Source: Armatimonadota bacterium
Lineage (GTDB): Bacteria; Sysuimicrobiota; Sysuimicrobiia; Sysuimicrobiales; Humicultoraceae
DNA: 64,000 bases
Direction of reading: 5' to 3'
Assembly: GCA_016869025.1 (NCBI GenBank)
Contig: VGFA01000002.1
Location: 62,001 to 126,000, forward strand
Of this stretch, positions 32,828 to 41,956 are shown piece by piece (the stretch's first letter is position 1; the number at the start of each line of letters is the position of its first letter). The notes below the pieces were generated by a model. The model made no database searches. It was not told the origin of the DNA and saw only the letters and a program-made list of their open reading frames with translations. Both the position numbers and the translations under genes were made by a program.

Positions 32828-33598
32828 CTACGCTATCTCGACCTCTACCGCCTCTTCCCCGAAGATCTCCTTGAAGCGCTGCTCGTCAATATCCGCCGGC
32901 AGTCCCTCGAAGGCTATCTCGCCGGCCTTGAGGGCTATCAGCCGCGTGCCGTAGCGCCGCGCCAGACTCAGGAAGTGCAGGCTGCACATCACGGTAATGC
33001 CGTCCCTGCGGTTGAGCTCCTCCACGTACCTCAGCACCGAGTGCGAGGTCGCCGGATCCAGGCTGGCCACCGGTTCATCGGCCAGGATCAGTTTCGGGTC
33101 CTGCATCAGCGCCCGGGCTATCCCTACCCGCTGCTGCTGGCCGCCAGAGAGCTGATCGGCCCGCGTGTGGGCCTTCTCAGGAATGCCGACCGTGGTGAGG
33201 TGTGCGACCGCCTGCTCGCGCAGGTCGCGCGGGAAGTAGTTGTAGAAAGACCACGCCGGCGGCACGTACCCGAGCCGTCCGGACAGCACGTTGGTGATGA
33301 CCGGGGAACGCTTGACCAGGTTGAACTGCTGGAAGATCATCCCGATCTGGCGGCGCATGCGGCGCAGCTCGTCTGGACGCAGAGCCGTTACCTCGACATC
33401 GTCAACGAAGATCTTGCCCGAGGTCGGCTCCACGAGCCGGTTGATGCAACGCATCAGCGTGGACTTTCCGGACCCGGAGAGCCCTATGATGATGAGAAAC
33501 TCGCCGGGAGCTACCGAGAAGCTCACCCCGTCTAGCGCCCGCGTTCCGTCTGGGTAGATCTTTGTGAGGTTCTCGATCCTCACCGCTGCTCCACGCAT
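32828..33598 (-). CDS. phnC: Phosphonate ABC transporter ATP-binding protein
   Basis: 256 residues with every ABC ATPase motif: Walker [12 protein letters not shown]-loop FQQFNLV, signature LSGGQQQRV, Walker [14 protein letters not shown] and the switch histidine in [37 protein letters not shown] is typical of PhnC. It energises import through PhnE. It lies 55 bases upstream of phnE and 77 bases downstream of phnD. A GGAGAGGGTACGCC repeat-like sequence around 33618-33645 gives a short potential stem between phnD and phnC, possibly an mRNA-processing hairpin. Confidence 0.95.
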   Translation of the reverse strand: MRGAAVRIENLTKIYPDGTRALDGVSFSVAPGEFLIIIGLSGSGKSTLMRCINRLVEPTSGKIFVDDVEVTALRPDELRRMRRQIGMIFQQFNLVKRSPVITNVLSGRLGYVPPAWSFYNYFPRDLREQAVAHLTTVGIPEKAHTRADQLSGGQQQRVGIARALMQDPKLILADEPVASLDPATSHSVLRYVEELNRRDGITVMCSLHFLSLARRYGTRLIALKAGEIAFEGLPADIDEQRFKEIFGEEAVEVEIA

Positions 33599-33675
33599 CA
33601 GGCCACCTCACAGAACGGAGGAGAGCGGCGTACCCTCTCCTCCGTCTGATACCATTCGGTGCTTCGCTCGATCCG

Positions 33676-34638
33676 CTACCTGGGCCGTACCATCTGCTCC
33701 AGATCGAGACCAAGGAGCTTTGCCGCATCCCTCACCGACTGGAACAGGTCGTCCATGGACTTCAGTTTCGGCATCTTGTGGGCGGTCTGGAGCGCGGCCA
33801 GATCGGCGTACCCCTCGTGCTGGTAGAGGGCGAAGATCGTTTCCCGACCGGGCGCGGTGGCCGCGATGCGGAACAGCGCCTTCGTGGCCTTCTCCTTGAC
33901 CTCATCCGGGAGGTCGCGGCGGAACGAGACCGTGTCGTTGGGAATCGGGTCCGTGTACATCAGGACCTTGACCTTGTCCCGTACGTCCGGGTACTGCGCG
34001 ACCACGCGCTCGCGGGCCTCGAAAACCAGGTTGTCAGGATCCCCAAACGTGGCGCCGGCATCCACGGATCCGGTGTAGATCGCCAGCACCACCTTGTCGT
34101 GCCCGCCGGCGAAGAGAACCTGGCTGAAGAACCGGTCCGGGTCTATCCCGTTCTTCTTGAGAAGGGCGGCTGGGAAAAGGTAGCCGGACGCCGACGCCGG
34201 GTCAACGAAGGCAAACTTCTTGCCGCGCAGATCGGCCAGCGTCTTGGCGTTGAGGTCGGCGCGATAGAGGATCTGCGCGACGTAGAACGGCTTGTTCTGC
34301 CGGAGGCTGACCAGACGGGCCTCTGCTCCGCACCGACGGTTGGCCAGGACATAGGCAAACGTCGCGAAGAGCGCGATGTCCACCCTTCCCGCGCACATCG
34401 CCTCGATCACCGCGGCGTAGCTGGTCGGAACCTCGGCCCGGATCCGGTAGCCCGTGGCCACCTCCAGCATCCTGGCCAGCGTGCTGCCCGTGGCCAGCAC
34501 CCGGCCCGCGTCCACCGAGGGCATGAACGCAACCACGAGACTGGTCTGGCCGGCGGCGGGCTGCGGGGACCAGACTCCCGTACCCAATGCCACTGCCATG
34601 ATGAGAACAACGGTCAGGAATCGCACGGTTATCTTCAC
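33676..34638 (-). CDS. phnD: Phosphonate/phosphite ABC transporter substrate-binding protein
   Basis: 320 residues from a GTG at 34638 that follows AGGAGGAGG at good spacing. A signal peptide is clear (MKITVRFLTVVLIMAVALGTG, cleavage near AAGQ at about 30; no lipobox cysteine). The mature part shows VVAFMPSVDAGRVL, YAAVIEAMCAGRVDIALFATFAYVLA, DLRGKKFAFVDPASASGYLFPAALL and FAGGHDKVVLAIYTGSVDAGATF, the PhnD/PtxB binding-protein signatures. The ligand could be phosphonate or phosphite. First gene of phnDCE. Further upstream is a small secreted protein gene of unknown role. Confidence 0.94.
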   Translation of the reverse strand: MKITVRFLTVVLIMAVALGTGVWSPQPAAGQTSLVVAFMPSVDAGRVLATGSTLARMLEVATGYRIRAEVPTSYAAVIEAMCAGRVDIALFATFAYVLANRRCGAEARLVSLRQNKPFYVAQILYRADLNAKTLADLRGKKFAFVDPASASGYLFPAALLKKNGIDPDRFFSQVLFAGGHDKVVLAIYTGSVDAGATFGDPDNLVFEARERVVAQYPDVRDKVKVLMYTDPIPNDTVSFRRDLPDEVKEKATKALFRIAATAPGRETIFALYQHEGYADLAALQTAHKMPKLKSMDDLFQSVRDAAKLLGLDLEQMVRPR

Positions 34639-34739
34639 CTTCCATCCTCCTCCTGCGGGACGCCCGGCATGTGTCCCGGCTCTCTCGTTGCTGCTTCCAC
34701 CTCGTCCAGGCCTAGAATAGCACAACGACCTGACGGCCG

Positions 34740-35243
34740 TTACTTGCGAGGAACCACCGTCATCCCGGTCACGCGTCCATCGCTGTCGAGCCTGAATCGG
34801 ATGCCCTGCGCCTCATATGCAAGCACGACCGAGCTCCTGCCCCCACCCGCGAGACGGTCGGGCGCCCCGTAGTGTGTCAGGATGTCCTTGAACGTCGAGT
34901 TTGCGAAGGACACGCCCTTGCTGGTGACATAGCGCGGATTGTCGGTGAAGATGAAGTCCGCGCCGCCGGCCTCGCCGTGCCGCTTTGTCCAGGACACGAC
35001 AAGAACGGATCGCTCGGTCTGCTGGTACGTCCAGTACACGTTGACGGAGCCGTCGCCCGCGCGATCGTTGGAGATCTCATCGGGCATGCCCAGCCGGTTC
35101 AGCACTTGCTGCTGGGTCATGCCGAGCTGTATGTCTCCGACCGCGTGGCCCGGGATCACTATCCAGTTCGCGGGCTGCGCTCCCGCAGGAGCCATGATCG
35201 CGAGCAGTGCGATAAGCACGACCGTTCCAAGCACAATCCGCAC
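34740..35243 (-). CDS. Secreted protein of unknown function
   Basis: 167 residues with a signal peptide (MRIVLGTVVLIALLAIMAPAGA). The mature part has DIQLGMTQQQVLNRLGMPDEIS, then WTYQQTERSVLVVSWT, DILTHYGAPDRLAGG and IRFRLDSDGRVTGMTVV. Two copies of a helix-loop 'QVLNRLG-PD / DILTHYGAPD' pattern suggest a duplicated SmpA/BLIP-like unit, a fold used by small exported binding or assembly proteins. I do not recognise a specific family. It lies between nrdJ and phnD on the same strand with about 80-100 bases on each side. Confidence 0.75.
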   Translation of the reverse strand: MRIVLGTVVLIALLAIMAPAGAQPANWIVIPGHAVGDIQLGMTQQQVLNRLGMPDEISNDRAGDGSVNVYWTYQQTERSVLVVSWTKRHGEAGGADFIFTDNPRYVTSKGVSFANSTFKDILTHYGAPDRLAGGGRSSVVLAYEAQGIRFRLDSDGRVTGMTVVPRK

Positions 35244-35326
35244 GTTGGACCCCCCTCTGACCGCGCCATGTCATGCCATCAGTCTAGCACGGCGCGGGAG
35301 GCTCCGGCTGGGCGCCCGGGCGCCCG

Positions 35327-37861
35327 TCAGCACTTGGCGTACCCGCACTGCCGGCAGGTCGCGCAGCCGTTCTCGCGGATCAGGGAGGCGCCGCAATCAG
35401 GGCAGACGCCAACGAACCCCAGCGCAACGCCCCTTTCGGCCGACCAGCCACCCTCGTGGCGACCGCCCTCCCCTCCTCCATTGCCACCTATCACCGGAAC
35501 CAGAGCCGGCTCACCGGGGGGCGCGGGAACAACCGGCGGTGGAGCGAATCGGAGCATCTCCTGGCGAACCCGCGGGCCGGGCTTCGGCAGAACATCGGCG
35601 CGCGGGAAGACCTTGTCCGGCCGGAATCCATCGCCGTAGAGCGCCCGGCCCAGCGCCAGGGCCACCGCCTGCGCGATCGTCGAAACGCGCACCACCGTGC
35701 CGTCCGCGGAGCGGTCAAACGCCACCTCGGTGCTCTGGACGCGCCAGAGTTGCTCGATCACCTCCCTGGCGTCAATCCCTCCGCGCAGCGAGAGCGAGAC
35801 CATGCGGCCGATCGCCTCCGCCTCGACGTCGAGCGAATGCACGAACACCTCGCAGATGCCAAGTTCGTCCTCGTTGATGACCACGTAGATGCGCCCGCGA
35901 GGCGTCTCGATGCGCTCGGTCCTCCCGGAGGTCACCTTGGGCCTTGCGCGCGGCGCGGCTCTCGATGACGCGGCCGGCGCCGCTGCCGCGGGTGGCCCAC
36001 CTGCCGCGTGCTCCCCTGCTGCCGCTGGCATGCTCTTGGCCTGTCCCTCGGTGATGAGGATCCCGTCCCGGCTCCCTTCCCGGTAGACGGTGATGCCCTT
36101 GCACCCTGACTTCCAGGCCAGGAAGTAGACCTTCTCAACATCATCGGGCTGCGCGTCCTGCGGCAGATTCACCGTGGACGAGATCGCGTGATCAATGTGG
36201 CGCTGGACGGCGGCCTGCATCCGGACGCGCATCTCCGGGCGGATCTGGTGTGCGGTAACGAAGCAGTCGGGCAGGTCGCTCGCCCGCTCGATTCCGTAGC
36301 GGTCCATGAACTCCCGGACGAGCGGGTGGTAAACGGTGAAGAACTCCTGCGAGAGGGACTCCGACCGCCGTACGTACGACAGGTCGAAGATGGGCTCGAT
36401 GCCGCTGGTGACGCCTGCCAGCGCCGCCCCGCTTCCCACCGGGGGAACGGTTAGCAGCCCGACGTTGCGCAGCCCGTGCCGGTGGATTCGCTCCAGAACC
36501 TCGGGGCTGAGCGCCCGAACGAACGCCTGGCTCGTATGCGATCCCGCGTCGTACCCGGGAAATTGGCCCTTCTCCATGGCAAGATTGACGCTCTCGTCGT
36601 AGACGACGTTCTTGATCCTGTCAAAGAGCCCGTCGGCAAAGGCGATCGCTGGCTCGGAATCATACTTCAGCCGCAGCATCACCAGCATATCGCCCAACCC
36701 GGTGAAGCCCACGCCTATGCGGCGCGAGTACAGACTCGCCTCCCGGTGCTGGGGCAGGGGATGCCTGTCGGAGTTGTAGTCGAGCACGTTGTCGAGGAAA
36801 CGCACGGCATACCGCAGCGCCCGATCCAGTTGCTCCCAGTCCACGCGCGCCGATGATGTGAACTCGTCCCGCACGAAGCGGGGGAGGTTGACGCTACCAA
36901 GGCAGCAGTTTCCGTAAGGTTCAAGGGGCACCTCTGAGCAAGGGTTCGTGGTGACCACGCCCATGCCGTTGTATTCGGAGGTGGACCAGCGCTTGACCGC
37001 GTCCCAGAAGATCACGCCGGGCTCCGCGAAATCGCGGGCCCCGCTGATCAGATCCCGCCAGACCTCCCGGGCCCTCACGGTTCGCCGCATCGTGGCGCGC
37101 TCGTTCTCAAAGACGAGGTCGTGGGTGCCGTCATCCTCGACGGCGCGCATGAACGCATCGGAGATCCGTACGCTGAGGTTGGCGTACCGGACCTTCTCCA
37201 GATTGCGCTTCACCTTGATGAAGTCCAGAACATCGGGATGGTTGTCGGCGATGGTGATCATCAGTGCCCCACGCCGTCCCGACTGCCCGATCGTACCCGT
37301 GGTCAGCGAGAAGAGCTCCATGAACGACACAGACCCCGTGCTGCTGCGGGCGGCGTTGTTCACCGACGCGCCGCGAGGCCGCAGCACGGAGATGTCGGTA
37401 CCCACGCCGCCGCCCAGGCTGTAGGTACGGGCCGCCTGCTTCATCCAGTCGAATATGGACTCTATCGAGTCGTCCTGGACGGGGATGACATAGCAGTTTA
37501 GCGCGGTAACGCGGCGCGAGTTGCCGGCGGCGTGCATGATCCGACCGCCGGGTATGAAGCGGAACTCGCCCAGCAGCCAGTAGAAGTTCTGCGCCCACTC
37601 CGCGCGGCGGTCCGGGTGCTCGACCGATGCAATCTCCCCTGCGATGCGGTGCCACATCTGGTCAGGGGTGCGCTCCACGACGTTTCCGTCGCGGTCACGG
37701 AGGGCGTACTTGTCATGGAAGACACGGGCGCGGAGCTCGTCACCCCCAAAGGCGGCAAGCGTTTCGGCAGGTATGTTCAATGCTGCGGGCGGCCCAGGCA
37801 GATCGTGGGACGGGGCCAGGGGCTGGGACGAAGAGGACGATGCGCCTTCCATGCAGGTCAC
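35327..37861 (-). CDS. nrdJ: Adenosylcobalamin-dependent (class II) ribonucleotide reductase
   Basis: 844 residues. Reduces ribonucleotides to deoxyribonucleotides with a cobalamin-derived radical, independent of oxygen. The barrel shows FIPGGRIMHAAG, LNCYVIPV with a redox cysteine, SLGGGVGTDISVLRPRG, VVTTNPCSEVPLEPYGNCCLGSVN (the NPCSE active-site loop with the radical cysteine and glutamate) and SSTVNLPQDA. A low-complexity Ala/Pro linker (about 640-680) leads to a C-terminal part ending with CPDCGASLIRENGCATCRQCGYAKC, which holds the shuttle cysteines and a zinc-finger-like cluster. It lies 18 bases after nrdR. No NrdB subunit is present, as expected for class II. Confidence 0.96.
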   Translation of the reverse strand: MTCMEGASSSSSQPLAPSHDLPGPPAALNIPAETLAAFGGDELRARVFHDKYALRDRDGNVVERTPDQMWHRIAGEIASVEHPDRRAEWAQNFYWLLGEFRFIPGGRIMHAAGNSRRVTALNCYVIPVQDDSIESIFDWMKQAARTYSLGGGVGTDISVLRPRGASVNNAARSSTGSVSFMELFSLTTGTIGQSGRRGALMITIADNHPDVLDFIKVKRNLEKVRYANLSVRISDAFMRAVEDDGTHDLVFENERATMRRTVRAREVWRDLISGARDFAEPGVIFWDAVKRWSTSEYNGMGVVTTNPCSEVPLEPYGNCCLGSVNLPRFVRDEFTSSARVDWEQLDRALRYAVRFLDNVLDYNSDRHPLPQHREASLYSRRIGVGFTGLGDMLVMLRLKYDSEPAIAFADGLFDRIKNVVYDESVNLAMEKGQFPGYDAGSHTSQAFVRALSPEVLERIHRHGLRNVGLLTVPPVGSGAALAGVTSGIEPIFDLSYVRRSESLSQEFFTVYHPLVREFMDRYGIERASDLPDCFVTAHQIRPEMRVRMQAAVQRHIDHAISSTVNLPQDAQPDDVEKVYFLAWKSGCKGITVYREGSRDGILITEGQAKSMPAAAGEHAAGGPPAAAAPAASSRAAPRARPKVTSGRTERIETPRGRIYVVINEDELGICEVFVHSLDVEAEAIGRMVSLSLRGGIDAREVIEQLWRVQSTEVAFDRSADGTVVRVSTIAQAVALALGRALYGDGFRPDKVFPRADVLPKPGPRVRQEMLRFAPPPVVPAPPGEPALVPVIGGNGGGEGGRHEGGWSAERGVALGFVGVCPDCGASLIRENGCATCRQCGYAKC

Positions 37862-37879
37862 CCCCGGGGGTGCGTAGTG

Positions 37880-38401
37880 TCATCGAGCGGTTTGTGTGTC
37901 GGTCAGCGAGATAAGGGGAACCTGGTCGCGGAGCGCATCCTCCCGGCGCTTGCGCTCCTTGAGGGTCTCTATCTCCTCCGCTATCGAGTCCACGTCGCGG
38001 AACCGGCGGTACTCAGAGGCAAACCGTACATAGGCGACGTCATCAATCCTGCGAAGGCGTTCCATTACGAGGTCTCCGATCGTGGCCGTCGCCACCTCGG
38101 GGCTGCCGGACTGGCGGACCTCGCGTTCCACCTCTTCTACCAGCGCATCCATCGCCTCTACCGAAACAGGCCTCTTCCCGCAGGCGCGTATCACGCCCCC
38201 CAGCACCTTGGACCTGTCAAAGGGCTCGCGCCGCCCGTCTCGCTTCACGACCATCAGGGGAGAAGGATCGGCCCGCTCGTAGGTGGTGAACCTTCTGCTG
38301 CAGCCCAGGCACTCCCGCCGCCTGCGTATGGACCGCCCGTCCAGCATGGGACGGGAGTCGAGGACCTTGCTCTCTTCGTGGCCGCAGAGCGGGCAGCGCA
38401 T
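37880..38401 (-). CDS. nrdR: Transcriptional repressor NrdR
   Basis: 173 residues. The zinc ribbon is [18 protein letters not shown] ... [17 protein letters not shown] (Cys3, Cys6, Cys31, Cys34), followed by the ATP-cone domain ([46 protein letters not shown]). NrdR senses ATP/dATP and represses ribonucleotide reductase genes. It is the first gene of the nrdR-nrdJ operon, so it probably represses its own transcription too. A charged C-terminal extension of about 20 residues is longer than usual. Confidence 0.97.
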   Translation of the reverse strand: MRCPLCGHEESKVLDSRPMLDGRSIRRRRECLGCSRRFTTYERADPSPLMVVKRDGRREPFDRSKVLGGVIRACGKRPVSVEAMDALVEEVEREVRQSGSPEVATATIGDLVMERLRRIDDVAYVRFASEYRRFRDVDSIAEEIETLKERKRREDALRDQVPLISLTDTQTAR

Positions 38402-38428
38402 TACGACACCACCGGTAGAGGCAGCGTG

Positions 38429-38457
38429 ATTCTAGAATCCCACATCTAGCGTGTCAA
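38429..38457 (-). promoter_or_regulatory. Promoter of nrdR-nrdJ with overlapping palindrome
   Basis: The minus strand has TTGACA (38452-38457), a 17-base spacer and TAGAAT (38429-38434), the clearest sigma-A promoter in the window. ACACGCTAGATGTG, with ACA/TGT outer arms around CTAG, starts inside the -35 box and runs into the spacer. It has the general form of an NrdR box but matches the 16-base consensus only partly. Confidence 0.75.
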
Positions 38458-38526
38458 TGCCCGGGGTAGCCGCCTTGCTCGCGCGCACGCTCCCGGACGG
38501 CCGCTTTCTCCCCCACGGGTGCCCAT

Positions 38527-39744
38527 TCATCGAATCCGTCTTTCAGGGTCTTCCATCGCCCGGGTCCCCAGGCACAGGACCGGCACGGTCAGCACCGCCA
38601 GCGAGCCGGCGGTCCAGGCCAGGGCAGAGGCAGGGGTCGCGCCCACCAGAATGCCCCTGAAGGCCACCACGGCGTTCACCACAGGCACGAAGGCCACCCA
38701 CGGCTGTGACAACTCCCCCAGGAGGGGAATCAGCATCACGGGCAGGGCAACCGCCAGGTAGAGGGCGGTGAATCCCTGCTGGGCCTCGCGCAGCGACCGG
38801 GCCCGGAGGCTGACCCAGAGCTGGCAGGCCGACAGGAACCCTCCCAGCATGGTCGCCACGAGCAGGAGCTCGAGCGCGGTCCCGGCCGGCAGAGAGACCT
38901 CGACCGGGGTGGTTGTGAGCAGGAAAGAGCCGAACCGGAGCGTGGCGACGCCTGCGGCCAGCATGAGACCCACCGCCATCACAGCGGGTGCCAGCACGGC
39001 CAGGAACTTCCCGGCAACGACCGCCGATCGGGGCGCCGGCGCGGTCAGCAGGGCGTCCAGGCTGCCCCGTTCCCGCTCGCCCACGCCCACGTCGAGGGCG
39101 GCGTACTGCCCTCCCAGGAGCAGCCACACCGCCAGGAAGAACGGCAGGGCAGCGGCCAGCAGCGCGCCTCCCATCCGCTCTGGCGAGGCCGCGTTCCGGG
39201 GTTCGATCACCACCTGCACCAGGGCCGCCGGGTCCACGCCCTGCCTGCGCGCCGCGGACTCCAGATCTCGCAGCGCGAGCCTGGCCGCCACCCCGGCAAT
39301 GCGCTGGACCGCAGCACGGGAGGCCGGCCTGGACTCGTCGTACCACACGGTCACGACCCTGGGGCCGCGGCCAGAGGGTTGCTGGTCGGCCAGGACCGCC
39401 TCGATCTCGCCCCGGAGCAGCGCTGCCCTGGGCTCGGGCACCGCAATCAGGCGGAAGGTCCCTTCCCTGGAGCCGAGAGCGGCCAGGCCACCGGCATCCC
39501 CGCCTTGCAGGACCACGCGCACCGGCCGGTCGCGCAGGGCCTCCTGCTGGCGCGCTGCCAGGACCGGCATTACCAGCACGACCAGGGGCATGGTCAGTAC
39601 CGGGAGCAGCACCGCGGCCACCAGGGTCCGGCGGTCCCGTAGCGTCTCGGCTGCCTCCCTGCGAAAGACGGCCAGGGCGGTGCGCCCCCAAAGGCCAGGG
39701 CGGCTGATGGAAGACCGGAAAGGCGAGTCGCCGGGGGTACCCAT
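38527..39744 (-). CDS. ABC-2 type permease (NatB-like)
   Basis: 405 residues. An N-terminal cytoplasmic stretch and first helix (RTLVAAVLLPVLTMPLVVLV) is followed by a large external domain (about 65-200, containing an NVYD-like WYDESRPASRAAVQRI) and then five or six helices from about 208 on, with ERERGSLDALLTAP as the cytoplasmic coupling motif. This layout matches NatB and related ABC-2 exporters. No ATP-binding partner lies next to it. It sits between the site-2 protease gene (9 bases upstream) and the nrdR promoter. The substrate is unknown. Confidence 0.8.
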   Translation of the reverse strand: MGTPGDSPFRSSISRPGLWGRTALAVFRREAAETLRDRRTLVAAVLLPVLTMPLVVLVMPVLAARQQEALRDRPVRVVLQGGDAGGLAALGSREGTFRLIAVPEPRAALLRGEIEAVLADQQPSGRGPRVVTVWYDESRPASRAAVQRIAGVAARLALRDLESAARRQGVDPAALVQVVIEPRNAASPERMGGALLAAALPFFLAVWLLLGGQYAALDVGVGERERGSLDALLTAPAPRSAVVAGKFLAVLAPAVMAVGLMLAAGVATLRFGSFLLTTTPVEVSLPAGTALELLLVATMLGGFLSACQLWVSLRARSLREAQQGFTALYLAVALPVMLIPLLGELSQPWVAFVPVVNAVVAFRGILVGATPASALAWTAGSLAVLTVPVLCLGTRAMEDPERRIR

Positions 39745-39753
39745 GGCCCGGCG

Positions 39754-40845
39754 CTAGAAGGGCGGCGGGAAGACGACGGCGCTCAGAACGAAGACGGCGA
39801 TCAGGATCGCCCCGATCAGCCGGCGGGAGGAACTCAGGGGGGACAGGTCGTCCAGCGGTCCCACGTGCCCCCGGCGCATCAGCAGCGCTATGAGGATTGC
39901 CATCGGGTAGAAGCCCATCAGCACTGCGATGGCCACGCCCGCGTACGAAAGCAGGGCGTGGGCGCGGGGGCCAAGCGCAGCCCGCACGGCGTGCCCTCCG
40001 TCGAGCATCCCGGCCGGCAGCAGGTTGATGCTGGTTACGACCAATCCAATCCACCCGGCGAACAGCGCGGGATGCCCCAATACGACGTGGCCAGCAGGCG
40101 GGTCCAGGATCAGGCGTATCATGGCTTGAATCAGCAGCGGATCAGGAATGGAGACGGCTGCCCCAAGGCGCTCAGGATGCACGACGAACGATCGGCTGAC
40201 CCCGTAGAGCAGCACCGGGATGGCAACCAGGAACCCGGCGATGGGGCCCGAGGCGCCGAGGTCCATCAGGCTGTCCCGATTGGGGGCCGGGGTGCGCGTC
40301 ACGATGACGGCACCCATTGTGCCTATCGGGGGAGCCATCGGCAGGAAGTACGGCAGGCTGGCATCTATGCCGCGGCGCATGGCCACGAGCTTGTGACCCA
40401 TCTCGTGGGCTCCCAGGATCACCAGAACTGAGAGCGAGAACGCGGCCCCACCTGCCACCGCGCTGTTCAGGAAGCCGGTCCGAACCAGCACCTCCGATTG
40501 CAGGTAGCCGGCGTAGAAGGTCGTGGCAACGGTCGCGAGCAGGAGCAGCAGGCTCGTCTGCCATGCCCAACGGCCCGGCGGCGGAGTGGGCACGAGCACG
40601 AGCGTCGGGCGGCCGGAGTGCGTGCGCAGCATCGGCGTCAGCCCCAGCGGCGCCAGTCGCCCCCGGAGGACCATGAACCGCCCACCCAGCCCACTGCCTG
40701 TTGGGAGTACGTAAAGCGGTTGCCGGCCTTCGGCTGCTACCGCCCCGGGCAGAACCGCCTCGATGTGCTGCCTGGCAAGGTCCAGCCTGGCGTCGAGGTC
40801 AGCCGGTTCCTGCAGCGATGCCCCGGGCAGGCCGCCGTATCCCAC
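39754..40845 (-). CDS. Site-2 protease family zinc membrane peptidase (M50)
   Basis: About 363 residues if it starts at the GTG at 40845, 14 bases after ftsZ; a GTG-type start at 40899 would overlap ftsZ by 41 bases. After a 100-residue soluble N-terminal domain come helices including SVLVILGAHEMGHKLVAMRRG, with the HExxH zinc site, and a later segment NLLPAGMLDGGHAVRAALG with the third ligand (NxxPxxxLDGGH). These are diagnostic for intramembrane site-2 proteases. It resembles the plant EGY and cyanobacterial family in having a soluble N-terminal domain. Its position directly after ftsZ in the division operon suggests co-expression, but the substrate is not known. Confidence 0.88.
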   Translation of the reverse strand: MGYGGLPGASLQEPADLDARLDLARQHIEAVLPGAVAAEGRQPLYVLPTGSGLGGRFMVLRGRLAPLGLTPMLRTHSGRPTLVLVPTPPPGRWAWQTSLLLLLATVATTFYAGYLQSEVLVRTGFLNSAVAGGAAFSLSVLVILGAHEMGHKLVAMRRGIDASLPYFLPMAPPIGTMGAVIVTRTPAPNRDSLMDLGASGPIAGFLVAIPVLLYGVSRSFVVHPERLGAAVSIPDPLLIQAMIRLILDPPAGHVVLGHPALFAGWIGLVVTSINLLPAGMLDGGHAVRAALGPRAHALLSYAGVAIAVLMGFYPMAILIALLMRRGHVGPLDDLSPLSSSRRLIGAILIAVFVLSAVVFPPPF

Positions 40846-40858
40846 GCCGGGGACCGCC

Positions 40859-41914
40859 CTAGCGCCTGCGGAGGAACGCCGGGATGTCGAGGTCGTCAAT
40901 CAGCTTGACCGGTTCCTTGACCCGGTCGTCCTGCGCCGCGTCGAACATCTCGACCCGGCGAGCAGCCTCGAATCCGGTTGCGATCACGGTGATGCGCACC
41001 TCGTCGCGCGCTTTCTCGTCAATCACGGCTCCGAAGAAGATGTTGGCATCCGGGTCGGCCGCGTCGCGCACGATCTGGGCGGCCTCGCTCACCTCGAGCA
41101 GGCCCAGGTCGAGCCCACCGGTCACGTTGATGAGCACCCCGCGCGCGCCGTCCATCGAGGTCTCCAGGAGCGGGCTGTTGATCGCGGACTGTGCCGCGCG
41201 GGTCGCCCGTTCCTCACCCGAGGCGACACCGATTCCGATGAGCGCGCTGCCGGCCTCGGTCATGATGGTCCGAACATCGGCGAAGTCTAGGTTGATCAGC
41301 CCGGGTATCGTGATGAGATCGGCAATCCCCTGCACGCCCTGGCGCAGCACGTCGTCGGCGGTGCGGAACGCGTCCACCACGGTGGCCTGCCGGTCAATGA
41401 TCTGCAGGAGCCGGTCGTTGGGAATCGTGATCAGGGTGTTGACCTTTTGCTTGAGCGTGCGCACCCCTTCGTCGGCGGTGGCCGCGCGCCGCTTGCCTTC
41501 GAACCCAAACGGGCGCGTTACTACGCCGACGGTCAGCGCGCCCAGATCGCGTGCCACCTCGGCAACCACCGGCGCGCCCCCGGTACCGGTCCCGCCGCCC
41601 ATGCCGGCGGTGATGAAGACCATGTCCGCGCCGACCAGGGCCTCGCGAAGATCCTCCTTGCCCTCCTCGGCGGCCTGGCGACCCACGATGGGGTCACCGC
41701 CGGCGCCCAAGCCCTTGGTGGTCTTCGCGCCGATGTGGATCTTCTTGTCGGCCGAAGAAAGGGCCAGCGCCTGGACGTCGGTGTTGACCGTTATGAACTC
41801 CACGCCGCGCAGCCCGGCGGAGATCATGCGGTTGACGGCGTTGTTGCCCCCGCCGCCCATCCCGATGACCTTTATCGCCGCATACCGATGAAGGTCCCGC
41901 TCCATCTTGGTCAT
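40859..41914 (-). CDS. ftsZ: Cell division GTPase FtsZ
   Basis: 351 residues from the ATG at 41914 (after GGGAGGA). Tubulin signature GGGTGTGG at about 106-112, preceded by [18 protein letters not shown] and followed by NTDVQAL and the synergy loop with [11 protein letters not shown]. The C-terminal peptide [12 protein letters not shown], which binds FtsA and SepF, is intact, with a short linker of only about 20 residues; most FtsZ proteins have 50 or more. It polymerises into the Z-ring. Last gene of the dcw cluster, 42 bases after ftsA. Confidence 0.98.
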   Translation of the reverse strand: MTKMERDLHRYAAIKVIGMGGGGNNAVNRMISAGLRGVEFITVNTDVQALALSSADKKIHIGAKTTKGLGAGGDPIVGRQAAEEGKEDLREALVGADMVFITAGMGGGTGTGGAPVVAEVARDLGALTVGVVTRPFGFEGKRRAATADEGVRTLKQKVNTLITIPNDRLLQIIDRQATVVDAFRTADDVLRQGVQGIADLITIPGLINLDFADVRTIMTEAGSALIGIGVASGEERATRAAQSAINSPLLETSMDGARGVLINVTGGLDLGLLEVSEAAQIVRDAADPDANIFFGAVIDEKARDEVRITVIATGFEAARRVEMFDAAQDDRVKEPVKLIDDLDIPAFLRRR

Positions 41915-41956
41915 CACCGTTCCTCCCAACCTGGCGTGGTATGCCCGGCTCCTGCC

